A DNA stretch of 40,826 bases. Origin: Deltaproteobacteria bacterium (GTDB taxonomy: Bacteria; Myxococcota_A; UBA796; SXON01). Within the stretch, counting starts at the first letter, position 1. Each line of letters begins with the position of its first letter. The stretch is taken from assembly GCA_016875435.1 (NCBI GenBank), contig VGRE01000008.1, positions 1 to 40,826 of the forward strand. Reading direction: 5' to 3'. The translations under genes and the position numbers were made by a program. The notes beneath the pieces were generated by a model. That model had not been told where the DNA came from, made no database searches, and worked only from the letters and a program-made list of their open reading frames with translations. Shown here piece after piece: positions 31,474 to 39,032 of the stretch.

Positions 31474-33888
31474 TCACAGCTTCTCCACCTTCCCCGTGGA
31501 GCCGTCCATGCGGAGGCGGTCGCCGCTGCGCACCGCCGCCGTGAGGCCGGGGATGCCGATGATCGTCGGCAGGCCCATCTCGCGCGCCACCACCGCAGAG
31601 TGGCTCAGCAGCGACCCGCGCTCCACGAGGAGCCCGGAGATCGCGGGGTAGAGCGGCACCCAGCCCGGGTCGGTGCGGAAGGCGGCGAGGATCTGCCCGT
31701 CGAGCCTCGCCCCCTCGTGCGGGTCGGCGAGCACCATCACCTCGTTCTCCACCACGCCGGGGCACACGCCGGTGCCGACCAGGCCCTCGCCGGTGGCCGC
31801 TTTTCGCGGGCGCTTGAAGGGGTTGTGGAGGTGCACCGCGCCGCGCGTGTAGAAGCGGTCGTCGGGCACCTCGCCCGCCTGGTAGCCATCGAATTCGCGG
31901 CGGCGCAGCGCGATGGTCTCGCGAACGGCCACGCTCACGGTGGTGCCCCGCACCATCCCGAGAAGCTCCGGCACGGCGAGGTAGAACACGTCCTCGACTC
32001 GGTCGATGGCGCGGGCGTTGACGAGGTGGGCGCCCAGGGCCCGGAAGATGTCGCGGCAGAGGCCGAAGATGCGGGTGCGAAGGAAGCGGAGATTTTCCCG
32101 GTCGCGAACGCGGGCCCGGGCCTGGGCGAGCACGCGCGCGAACACGAGCTTGCGCCAGCCCGAGAGGCGAGCGAAGGCCTTCTGCTCCGCCTCGGCCCGC
32201 ACCCGCCCCTCGGCGCTGGGATCCATCGGCGGCGCGCGCAGGTAGTTCCGCAGCGACGCCACGAGGAAGGAGGGGTCCTGTCGCAACGACGGCGTCTCGA
32301 GCTTGAGCTCGTTCACGCAGCGGTCGCCGTACTTGTCGATGTAGCTGTCCCAGGCCGCGACGAAGCCCGGGACGGCGCGAGCCTCGTCCAGCGAGAACTC
32401 GGGGGTCACCTTGCCGCGCAGGAGCTCCGCCATCGCCAGCGCGGCGTGCATGGGCGCCACGCTCTCGAGGCCGCCCTCCCCGCTGAGCAACTCGTTGTGG
32501 AGCTGTCCCTGCGCGCCCTGGGCGTCGACATCCCCACACCAGTTCGCGCACAGCTTACGCAACGTGCCGTAGAAGATCATCGTCAGGAAGTCGTTGACGA
32601 TGGGCGTCGACCAGGCCCAGAGCAGCTCGCGTTCGAGCACCTCGTAGGCCTCCACCAGCTCCTCCGGTGCCATCTGGGCGAGGTCGCGCCTGCGCCAGGG
32701 CTGGTACACCCGGTCGAAGTGGGCGTGGAAGGTGGCCACGTCGCGATCGATGGTGCGGAGCCGCCAGCCCAGGACGCCGACGAGCTTCAAGAGCCGGAGG
32801 CCGTCGCGCACCGAGCGGGCGGGCTTGGCGCCGCCGACGTCCTGCTCGCGGGCCACCTCGGCCACGCCCATCATCTGTTCCATGAACGCGGCGTTGTACT
32901 TGTACCCGGGCAGGATCTGCACCAGGCGGTACCAGGCGTTGAGGTTGTAGTACACGCGCCCGCGGACGAGGCCGATCATGCGCGGGTACACCGAGCTCTG
33001 GGCGAGGATCTCGGCCTCGCTGACGCCCATCACCCGCAGGAACAGCTGGTACACGATGGTGTAGGCGTGCTGGGCGAAGCTGTAGGTGAGCGGCGTGGTG
33101 ACGCCGTTGTAGCTCTCGATGATGTTGCTGTTGTCCCACAGCAGGCGTCGACCGCGCGGGATGGGCGTCGTCACCGGTCGTGCCTGTAGGAACCACACCT
33201 TGCCGCCGGCCACGGTGAACTCGATGTCGAGCTCGTGGCCGAAGCTGTCGCGGAGGCGGCGCGCCCCGGCGGCGAGTTCGCGGACGGCGTCGTCGGCGAG
33301 GACAGGGTCGCGACGGTCGATCGCGACCTCGCGCGGGGCGCCGTCCACGAGGAGCACGGCGGCGTCCTTGTGGACCACGTCGGCCTCGACCTCGCCACGG
33401 TCGTTGACCCGGTAGGTGTCGCACGGGACCGATCCCTGCACCACCCCCTCGCCCAGCCCGAAGGCGGCGGAGACCAGCACCCGGTCGGGGTCTTCGGCAG
33501 TGGCGGTGAAGCAGACGCCGCTCGCCTCGCCCACCACCATGCGCTGCACCACCACCGCCACCGGCGAGGGCTCGATGCGGTGCGCCGCGCAGTAGGCGAG
33601 CACGCGCTCGCTGTTGCCCGAGGCGCGGCAGGTCGCGACCGCGTCGAGTACGCCCTCCCAGGACGACACGCCCAGCACCGACACGTACTGGCCGGCGAAG
33701 CTGTGGGTGGCGCCGTCTTCGCCGAGGGCGCTCGACCGCACCGCGAGGGGCATGCCGAGCGCCGCCACGCTCTCGCGCGCGGACCCGGGATTGGCCTCGG
33801 GCTCGATCACCACGAAGGGCGGCACTGCCACGCCCGCCTGCTGCAGGCGCAGGAGGCCCGCCGCCTTGCCCCCGAGTCGCGGGCTCAT
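31474..33888 (-). CDS. PEP/pyruvate-binding dikinase-like enzyme (PEP synthase/rifampin phosphotransferase type)
   Basis: The product is 804 residues. The N-terminal ATP-grasp PEP/pyruvate-binding domain (about 1-260) opens LGGKAAGLLRLQQAGVAVPP and has AVRSSALGEDGATHSFAGQY and ending FLQARPVTT. The middle of about 440 residues contains LLWDNSNIIESYNGVTTPLT and is the region that binds the acceptor in rifampin phosphotransferase. The C-terminal swivelling domain carries the phosphorylated His763 in GSLLSHSAVVAREMGLPTII. Such enzymes move a phosphate from ATP through His to pyruvate or to a hydroxyl of a small molecule. The PEP-binding TIM barrel of true PEP synthase is missing, so it probably phosphorylates another acceptor. 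ATG 33888 overlaps the UbiA-like stop (ATGA), so the two proteins probably work in one pathway. Confidence 0.85.
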   Translation of the reverse strand: MSPRLGGKAAGLLRLQQAGVAVPPFVVIEPEANPGSARESVAALGMPLAVRSSALGEDGATHSFAGQYVSVLGVSSWEGVLDAVATCRASGNSERVLAYCAAHRIEPSPVAVVVQRMVVGEASGVCFTATAEDPDRVLVSAAFGLGEGVVQGSVPCDTYRVNDRGEVEADVVHKDAAVLLVDGAPREVAIDRRDPVLADDAVRELAAGARRLRDSFGHELDIEFTVAGGKVWFLQARPVTTPIPRGRRLLWDNSNIIESYNGVTTPLTYSFAQHAYTIVYQLFLRVMGVSEAEILAQSSVYPRMIGLVRGRVYYNLNAWYRLVQILPGYKYNAAFMEQMMGVAEVAREQDVGGAKPARSVRDGLRLLKLVGVLGWRLRTIDRDVATFHAHFDRVYQPWRRRDLAQMAPEELVEAYEVLERELLWAWSTPIVNDFLTMIFYGTLRKLCANWCGDVDAQGAQGQLHNELLSGEGGLESVAPMHAALAMAELLRGKVTPEFSLDEARAVPGFVAAWDSYIDKYGDRCVNELKLETPSLRQDPSFLVASLRNYLRAPPMDPSAEGRVRAEAEQKAFARLSGWRKLVFARVLAQARARVRDRENLRFLRTRIFGLCRDIFRALGAHLVNARAIDRVEDVFYLAVPELLGMVRGTTVSVAVRETIALRRREFDGYQAGEVPDDRFYTRGAVHLHNPFKRPRKAATGEGLVGTGVCPGVVENEVMVLADPHEGARLDGQILAAFRTDPGWVPLYPAISGLLVERGSLLSHSAVVAREMGLPTIIGIPGLTAAVRSGDRLRMDGSTGKVEKL

Positions 33889-34730
33889 GCGAAGGCCGCC
33901 CCGGCCCACAGCGAGCCGAAGTCCAGCAACATGGCCAGCGACGCGGCGAGTTCCACCTTCTTCTGCGGCATGCCCGCCCGGGTGAGGAAGCGTCCGATCA
34001 GGACCCCGGCGAGCACCGGGACGGCGAAGCGCCAGTCCCGGGTGAACGAGGTCAACGCGCCCACGGTGAGCACCGCCGAGACGGCCAGGAGCGCGTACAC
34101 CAGCGTCCCCGCTCTCTCGCGGCCGTGGACCGACGAGTAGCTCTCCACGCCCGGCACCTCCTCGGCGGGCAGGCGAGTCTTGCGGGCGATCTCGAAGGCG
34201 AGGCTCGTGGTGGAGGCCAGCCAGATGAACCAGTTGTAACGGTCGTCCCATCGCCCGTATGTGCTCGCCCAGGTGAAGACGGCGAGCAACGCCACCACTG
34301 GGTTGTGGGTGATGGCGTAGGCAAGGATGTGCTGGTTGAGCCAGCGCCCCACGCCGAACTCGAAGCGCATCGCCAAGGTGAAGGCGAAGACGGCCGCCCA
34401 CCATAGGAACACGTCGCGGCCACCCATCGCCGCGAGCACCAGCTCGGCGGCGATGGCGACCGCGCCCCATGTCTTGAGCATCCGCAGCGTGACGACGCCC
34501 CGGGACAGCAATCGCTCGGGGTGGGAGATCTTGTCCTTCTCGTAGTCCTTGTGCTCGTCGAAGACGCGCAGGTGGAAGAACACGAGCAGGATGACCGGCG
34601 CCAGCCACCAGGTGGGCGTGCCGCGGCACACCCGGTGCGCGAACGCCGCCCCCGCGCCGTAAAAACTCGCGACTAGCAGCGCGTAGGGCCCGGGCGGAAA
34701 GCGCTCCCTGAGGTAGGCGAGGAAGACCAC
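33885..34730 (-). CDS. UbiA superfamily-like integral membrane transferase
   Basis: The product is about 281 residues from a GTG at 34730. Seven or more membrane helices are visible. The first acidic motif of the UbiA fold reads RVFDEHKDYEKDKISHPERL and the second region reads FEIARKTRLPAEEVPGVESY, where the usual Asp-x-x-x-Asp is replaced by Glu-rich variants. UbiA enzymes move prenyl groups to an acceptor with Mg2+. The substrate here is unknown. The start is uncertain because no ribosome site exists; TAGACC-type bases lie 5-11 nt upstream, similar to the leaderless pattern. The stop overlaps the next gene by 4 bp. It is divergent from the RNase D gene, 46 bp apart. Confidence 0.75.
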   Translation of the reverse strand: MVFLAYLRERFPPGPYALLVASFYGAGAAFAHRVCRGTPTWWLAPVILLVFFHLRVFDEHKDYEKDKISHPERLLSRGVVTLRMLKTWGAVAIAAELVLAAMGGRDVFLWWAAVFAFTLAMRFEFGVGRWLNQHILAYAITHNPVVALLAVFTWASTYGRWDDRYNWFIWLASTTSLAFEIARKTRLPAEEVPGVESYSSVHGRERAGTLVYALLAVSAVLTVGALTSFTRDWRFAVPVLAGVLIGRFLTRAGMPQKKVELAASLAMLLDFGSLWAGAAFA

Positions 34731-34762
34731 GACGCGGTCTATGCCGGTCTGGCGGCGGGGGC

Positions 34763-34768
34763 TTAGAC
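34763..34768 (+). promoter_or_regulatory. -10-like element upstream of the RNase D gene
   Basis: TTAGAC ends 8 nt before the ATG at 34777. The same hexamer occurs 24 nt upstream of gyrA. Confidence 0.4.
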
Positions 34769-34776
34769 GCCGCGCG

Positions 34777-35886
34777 ATGCCCGTGTTCATTCGCAGCACC
34801 GCCGAGCTCCGCCCCTGGATCGAGCGCCTCGCGAGTTGCCAGGTGCTCGCCCTCGACACCGAGTTCCACCCGGAGCGCAAGTACTTCCCCGAGTTGATGC
34901 TCGTGCAGCTACGGGGCGACGAGGGCGAGGTGCTGCTCGTCGATCCGCGCGGCGACGTCGACCTGCGCCTCCTCGGCCCGCTGATCGAGTCGAAGATGCT
35001 GCTGGTGCACGGCGGCGAGCAAGACGTCGACCTGCTTTCCCGGGCGACGGGTGGCCGCGCCACGCGGTGGCTCGACACCCAGGTCGCGGCCGGCTTTTGC
35101 GGCCTCGGCTACCCGCGTCGGCTCGGCGACCTCGTGCTGGCCGTGCTCGGTCGCGCGATGGACAAGGGCGAGACGCTCTCCGACTGGTCGCGCCGCCCGC
35201 TGGGCGCCGAGCAGTTGCGCTACGCGGCCGACGACGTGCTGGTCCTGGCGCCGCTGGCGGCGGCGCTCCGCGAGAGGGTGGAAGCAATGGGGCACGCGGC
35301 CAGCCTCGAGGCCTGCCTCGCGGAGCGACTGGTCGAGGCGCACGCGGCGCCGGCCGACGAGCAGGCCTGGCGCCGGGTGCCCAGCGCTCACCTGCTCGAC
35401 GATCGCGAGCGCGCAATCGTCGCCGCGCTCGCGGCGTGGCGCGAGAAGTCCGCGCGCTTCTCCGACGTGCCCCCGCACTCCATCGCCCCCGACCACGTCC
35501 TGGTCGACCTGGCCCGGCGCCGCCCGCGCTCCGCCGAGGCGATGCGCGAGAATCGCCGCATGCCCTCGCAGGTGTGGAAGCAGCATAGCGCCACGCTTCT
35601 CGGCATTCTCTCGGCGGCGGAACGCTTGCCGGTCCCGCCCGCGCCGCTCACCGGCCTCGCCGCCGACGTCGTGCGCCTCGCGGCGCGGGTGGCGGAGGCG
35701 GAGCGTGGAGTTGCCGCGGCCCTCGTCTTGCGTGAATGTGATGTAGAACGTGTCATACGGGGATCGCAGATCTCGGAATGGCGTCTCGGCGCTCTGGGAC
35801 GTCAATTTGTAGATTTTACGAGTGAAAGAACGACGATTTCCGTCAGTGGGAAGTGGGTGAGAGTGGGAACAGTAGACGACGAATAG
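34777..35886 (+). CDS. rnd: Ribonuclease D-like 3'-5' exoribonuclease
   Basis: The product is 369 residues. The DEDDy exonuclease motifs are present: LALDTEFHPER (motif I), LVHGGEQDVDLL (motif II) and LRYAADDVLVLAPL (motif III with Tyr and Asp). An HRDC domain (about 200-285, ERAIVAALAAWREKSARFSD and RENRRMPSQVW) and a second, degenerate HRDC-like tail follow. RNase D trims tRNA and other structured RNA 3' ends. ATG 34777 is chosen over an in-frame ATG at 34741 because motif I then starts at the usual distance and a -10-like box lies in place. The last 47 codons, from about 35745, are much richer in A/T than the rest. Confidence 0.9.
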   Translation: MPVFIRSTAELRPWIERLASCQVLALDTEFHPERKYFPELMLVQLRGDEGEVLLVDPRGDVDLRLLGPLIESKMLLVHGGEQDVDLLSRATGGRATRWLDTQVAAGFCGLGYPRRLGDLVLAVLGRAMDKGETLSDWSRRPLGAEQLRYAADDVLVLAPLAAALRERVEAMGHAASLEACLAERLVEAHAAPADEQAWRRVPSAHLLDDRERAIVAALAAWREKSARFSDVPPHSIAPDHVLVDLARRRPRSAEAMRENRRMPSQVWKQHSATLLGILSAAERLPVPPAPLTGLAADVVRLAARVAEAERGVAAALVLRECDVERVIRGSQISEWRLGALGRQFVDFTSERTTISVSGKWVRVGTVDDE

Positions 35887-35923
35887 CGACTTTTCCGTTT
35901 TACTCCAAGTCGATGCTCTACGT

Positions 35924-35939
35924 TGGCTGAGGCTGGGCT
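35924..35939 (+). promoter_or_regulatory. Candidate sigma-54 promoter upstream of flp
   Basis: TGGCTGAGGCTGGGCT has GG and GC separated by exactly 10 nt, the -24/-12 core of sigma-54 promoters, and the TGGC half matches consensus. It would start transcription near 35950, about 40 nt before the flp ATG. The match is partial; no enhancer site was looked for successfully. Confidence 0.35.
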
Positions 35940-35990
35940 ATGATCGTGCTGCCCCCAGGGGCTCGGCTCTCTCACCGTGAGGCACCCCCG

Positions 35991-36152
35991 ATGATCAAGC
36001 AGCTCATCAACGACGAAGCTGGCGCCAACGCACTTGAGTACGGCCTCGTCGCCGGCCTCGTCTCGGTGGCCATCATCGTGGCGCTCACCGCGCTCGGCAC
36101 CAGCCTCGACGACCTCTTCGCCACCATCCGCAGCACCATCAGCGGCGCCTAG
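35991..36152 (+). CDS. flp: Flp/Fap-type pilin
   Basis: The product is 53 residues. It has the typical Tad pilin form: a short basic leader, the EYGLVAGLVSVAIIVALTAL hydrophobic stretch, and a short polar tail. The processing site is probably NA-LEYGL, with the Glu-Tyr pair after cleavage, cut by a TadV/CpaA peptidase that is not in the window. The mature pilin would form the Flp filament for attachment. The ATG at 35991 is chosen by homology and a TGAGG site 8 nt upstream; an in-frame ATG at 35940 is too far for a pilin leader. A strong hairpin follows the stop. Confidence 0.92.
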   Translation: MIKQLINDEAGANALEYGLVAGLVSVAIIVALTALGTSLDDLFATIRSTISGA

Positions 36153-36173
36153 GCACCAGGGCGCAGAATCACG

Positions 36174-36216
36174 CGGGCGGGGAGTCCACATGGGCGCCCC
36201 GCCCGTCGTGTTTGTT
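36174..36216 (+). terminator. Terminator or attenuator between flp and cpaB
   Basis: CGGGCGGGG at 36174-36182 pairs perfectly with CCCCGCCCG at 36197-36205 around a 14-nt loop, followed by the T-rich tract TCGTGTTTGTT. It probably limits read-through, so pilin mRNA exceeds that of the assembly genes. Confidence 0.6.
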
Positions 36217-36249
36217 AGCATAGCGGCGGCGCGCACGGAGTGGCACACC

Positions 36250-37263
36250 ATGCAAAGACCGCAGTCCCCGGGACGTTCGCGGGCGGGCCTGTTTCTATTC
36301 GGCTCGCTGCTGTTGGCGGTGCTCGCGGCCGGGCTTGTCTTCCGCGTCGCCCAGCGGAGCCAGGAGCAACTCAACGAGGCGGCGAAGCCAAGCAACACTG
36401 TCGACGTGGTCGTCGCCCAGCGCGACCTCTACACGGGTCTCTCTATCGGCGACCAGGACGTGGTGCTCCGCCGGGTGCCCCTGGGCTCCGTGCCCGATCA
36501 AGGCATCTTCAGCAGCCTCGACGACGTGGTGGGTCGCACCCCAAGCGAGCGCATTCTTGCCGGCGAGCCCATTCGCGACGAGCGCCTCGCGCGCCCGGCG
36601 CAGGGGATTGGCCTCAACGCCGTGGTCACGCCCGGCAAGCGGGCGATGACCGTGGCCACCAGCACCGAAGACGCGGCGGCAGGCGTGCTCCAACCAGGCA
36701 ACTACGTCGACATCATCGTCACCATCAAGCCTGAAGACCCGGCGGCCGCCAACGCCAAGTGGGCCAACGACACCATCCTGCAGACGATCAAAGTGCTGGC
36801 CGTGGGCGGCTCGCTCTCCCAGTCGGCGGCCGACCAGACGAAGACGGCCACCAGCGCGCCGGGCGAGGACGGCAAGAAGCGCACCACCTCGTCGGCGCAG
36901 CCGGGCAGCCAGCAAGAGATGATGCGGCGGATGAAGCCGAGCATCACCCTCGAGGTCACGCCCGAGGAGGCCGAGAAGCTCGCGCTGGCGGTGGCGCAGG
37001 GCGACATCCACGTGGTCCTTCGCAGCGACCTCGACAACTTCCAGTACACCGACCACGGGCCCATCACGTCGCGCGCGCTCATCGGCTCACCCGCCGGCCC
37101 GCCCTCGCCGATCGGCCGGCCCAAGACCGACAAGCCGTCGTCGAACACCGAGAATGCCGACCCCTCGGCGACGGTGATCATGGGGAGTAGCCGCACCGAC
37201 GTGAAGTTCAACGCCGCCGGCACCAGCACCGAAACCACCGACGCGGGGAATAAGAACCGATGA
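36250..37263 (+). CDS. cpaB: Flp pilus assembly protein CpaB/RcpC
   Basis: The product is 337 residues. One N-terminal membrane anchor (LFLFGSLLLAVLAAGLVF) is followed by an SAF-type domain (DVVVAQRDLYTGLSIGDQDV and on) and the RcpC-type C-terminal domain with GIGLNAVVTPGKRAMTVATS and LQPGNYVDIIVTI. The final 120 residues are polar and low-complexity. CpaB sits in the periplasm, next to the secretin, in Tad pilus assembly. A GGAG lies 9 nt before the ATG. Its TGA overlaps the ATG of the broken secretin gene (ATGA), so coupling was ancestral. Confidence 0.92.
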   Translation: MQRPQSPGRSRAGLFLFGSLLLAVLAAGLVFRVAQRSQEQLNEAAKPSNTVDVVVAQRDLYTGLSIGDQDVVLRRVPLGSVPDQGIFSSLDDVVGRTPSERILAGEPIRDERLARPAQGIGLNAVVTPGKRAMTVATSTEDAAAGVLQPGNYVDIIVTIKPEDPAAANAKWANDTILQTIKVLAVGGSLSQSAADQTKTATSAPGEDGKKRTTSSAQPGSQQEMMRRMKPSITLEVTPEEAEKLALAVAQGDIHVVLRSDLDNFQYTDHGPITSRALIGSPAGPPSPIGRPKTDKPSSNTENADPSATVIMGSSRTDVKFNAAGTSTETTDAGNKNR

Positions 37264-37609
37264 GCCCGTCGAATCCTGCCGTGGCCCTGCTGGTTGTCCC
37301 GTGCGCCGCGCGCACCTTCGACGGCCTCGTCATCGCCGTGGGCCTGGGCACCCCCACCATGGTGCGCGCGGGTCGCGCCATCACGCGGGTGCTACTGGGC
37401 GACCCCGACGTGGCCGAGTAGCGGCTCGTGGAGGAGGGCCAGCACCACGTGCGCGGCCTGGAGGTCGGCAACACCGACCGCTACGACTGGTTCCGGGCGC
37501 CACCGAGGGCTACAATCTCAACGACTTCGAGTTGTTCATGCTGGGGCAGATGGTCGAGGTCGGCACTCGCACCGCCCAGCCGATGGGCGCCTTCGGTATG
37601 AGGCGGTAG
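37260..37609 (+). pseudogene. cpaC: Broken Tad secretin gene (cpaC/rcpA remnant)
   Basis: From the ATG at 37260 a 53-codon reading frame encodes VRAGRAITRVLLGDPDVAE and then stops at TAG. This is the N-terminal domain of Tad secretins. The same frame continues past the stop with RLVEEGQHHVRGLEVGNTD, which matches the next part of that domain, so the TAG replaces what should be a sense codon (probably Val). After about 37495 a different frame reads YNLNDFELFMLGQMVEVGTR to a stop at 37607-37609. About 350-400 residues of the secretin channel are missing. The gene cannot make an outer membrane pore. CpaE begins 7 bp later, so the internal deletion joined the two ends precisely within this gene. 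Confidence 0.7.
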
Positions 37610-37615
37610 CCCACG

Positions 37616-38794
37616 ATGCGTCAGTCCACGCCCAGCACCGCCCCCAGCGCCGCCACGGTCATCGTCGTCGGCGTCGATCCCCGGGCCATGGGCCAGGTCC
37701 GGGAGACGCTGGGCACCGAGGCCGTGCTGCCGGCGGCGCCGGTGCCGTACGAGGAGGCTATCCACGCGGTGCGAAAGCAGCGTCCCGACGTGGTGATCAC
37801 TGGCTTCGACAGCGACTTCGAGGAGGCGGTGCGGGTCGCCCCGGCCATCCTCCAGGAGAGCCCCCGCACCCACCTCGTCGCGCTGTCCTCCGGCGCCGGT
37901 CCGGACCGGATTCGCGCGGCCATGCGCGCCGGCTACCGGGAGTTCGTGGTCCTCCCGGCCGACGCGGAGTTGTTGCGACAGGCCGCTCGCGAGGCGACGG
38001 TCACCGAGGACAGCGACGACGAGTCGGGCGAGGTCGTCGCGCTCTGGGGCAGCAAGGGCGGCGTTGGCACCACCTTCCTCGCCATCAATCTCGCCGGGGA
38101 GCTGAGCCCGGTACACCGCGTGATCGCCGTGGATCTCGACTTCGCCATGGGCGATGTCGCGGCTTTCCTCGACTTGGCCGTGCCCCAGTCGATCGCCGAC
38201 GTGTTCCGCAACATCAACCGGCTCGACGAGCGCATGCTTTCGGGGAGCGTCGCGGTCCACGCCAGCAAGGTTCACGTGCTCGGCCAGCCGGTCGATCTCG
38301 AGCAGCGGGAGGAGCCGCGGGGCGATCTCGTCGTGCGCGTGCTGACCGCCGCCTCGCGTAGCTACCGGTACGTCATCGCCGATTGCGGGGCCTCGCTCGA
38401 CGAGGCCAGCGTGACGGCCGCCACCGTGGCCGACCACGTCATCATCGTCACCACGCCGGACATCCCGTCGGTGAAAAACACGTGGCGCCGCCTCCAGTTC
38501 GTGGAGAAGCTCGGTCTCGAGCGCGTCCGGCTGGTGGTGTCGCGGTGGGATCGCAACACGGCCGCGTTGAGTCTCGACGACATCCAGCAGAAACTCGGCC
38601 GGAAGGTGGATGCGACGGTCGGGGAGGACAAGCTCGCCATGCGGGCGGTCAACGAGGGGCGGCTGCTCCGCGAGATCGACCGAAAGTGCCAGTGCGCCCG
38701 CGACATCGAGGCGGCCGTCGGCCTACTCACCGGCGAGGAAGTCCAGGCCGAGGCCCGTTCCAATAGCTTTTTGTCGCGCCTTTTTGGGCGCTGA
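37616..38794 (+). CDS. cpaE: Flp pilus assembly ATPase CpaE/TadZ
   Basis: The product is 392 residues. The N-terminal 130 residues form a receiver-like domain without the normal phospho-acceptor set (VIVVGVDPRAMGQVRETLG, then ARDVVITGFD-like strands). The C-terminal ParA/MinD-type ATPase has the deviant Walker A GSKGGVGTTFLAINLAGEL near residue 145, VIAVDLDFAMGDVAAFLDL, and YVIADCGASLDEAS. CpaE/TadZ marks the pole or site where the Tad machine is built. It is not a chromosome-partition ParA because it lacks the HTH and has the receiver-like part. It looks intact although the secretin gene before it is not and no CpaF ATPase follows. Confidence 0.93.
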   Translation: MRQSTPSTAPSAATVIVVGVDPRAMGQVRETLGTEAVLPAAPVPYEEAIHAVRKQRPDVVITGFDSDFEEAVRVAPAILQESPRTHLVALSSGAGPDRIRAAMRAGYREFVVLPADAELLRQAAREATVTEDSDDESGEVVALWGSKGGVGTTFLAINLAGELSPVHRVIAVDLDFAMGDVAAFLDLAVPQSIADVFRNINRLDERMLSGSVAVHASKVHVLGQPVDLEQREEPRGDLVVRVLTAASRSYRYVIADCGASLDEASVTAATVADHVIIVTTPDIPSVKNTWRRLQFVEKLGLERVRLVVSRWDRNTAALSLDDIQQKLGRKVDATVGEDKLAMRAVNEGRLLREIDRKCQCARDIEAAVGLLTGEEVQAEARSNSFLSRLFGR

Positions 38795-38822
38795 CGTGAC
38801 CGTTGTCTTCTCGCCTCATTGA

Positions 38823-39017
38823 CCGTGTTGGTGGCGCCCAGGCGCGGTTCCGCCAGGCCCCGGCAGCTCGAGCGACATCACGGGCGATGTCGGCAGCACC
38901 CCCGACACGCTCGCGCTCGATGTCCAGGTGCCCTACCCCGAGGCGACCGGGGGGCTGGTGCCCACGCCGCCGTTCATCGTGGTGTCGATGTCGATGATGT
39001 TGCAGGACAGCGAGTAG
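38823..39017 (+). pseudogene. 3' remnant of a TadE/TadG-like gene
   Basis: After cpaE a plus-strand frame with strong coding bias encodes LALDVQVPYPEATGGLVPTP and ends VVSMSMMLQDSE with a stop at 39015-39017. An in-frame TGA at 38820 closes it upstream and no start is visible. The Tyr-Pro and terminal Met-x-Glu pattern resembles the C-terminus of TadE-like pseudopilins. The gap 38795-39032 holds nothing else. Together with the broken secretin it suggests a Tad locus that lost several genes. Confidence 0.4.
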
Positions 39018-39018
39018 C

Positions 39019-39024
39019 TTAGGC
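39019..39024 (+). promoter_or_regulatory. -10-like element upstream of the flippase-like gene
   Basis: TTAGGC ends 8 nt before the GTG at 39033; no Shine-Dalgarno sequence is present. Confidence 0.35.
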
Positions 39025-39032
39025 GCGGCGCC

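Noticed and set aside
34731-34869. A single 1131-residue fused protein starting at 34869
   Set aside because: The frame passes through antisense sequence of the UbiA-like gene in a different frame; the ATGA overlap at 33885-33888 shows two separate genes.
36241-36255. Second sigma-54 site (TGGCAC) upstream of cpaB
   Set aside because: The GG-to-GC spacing is 8 nt and the match overlaps the start codon.
37616-38794. ParA partition ATPase
   Set aside because: A receiver-like N-terminus and Tad neighbours fit CpaE/TadZ; no parB or parS is near.
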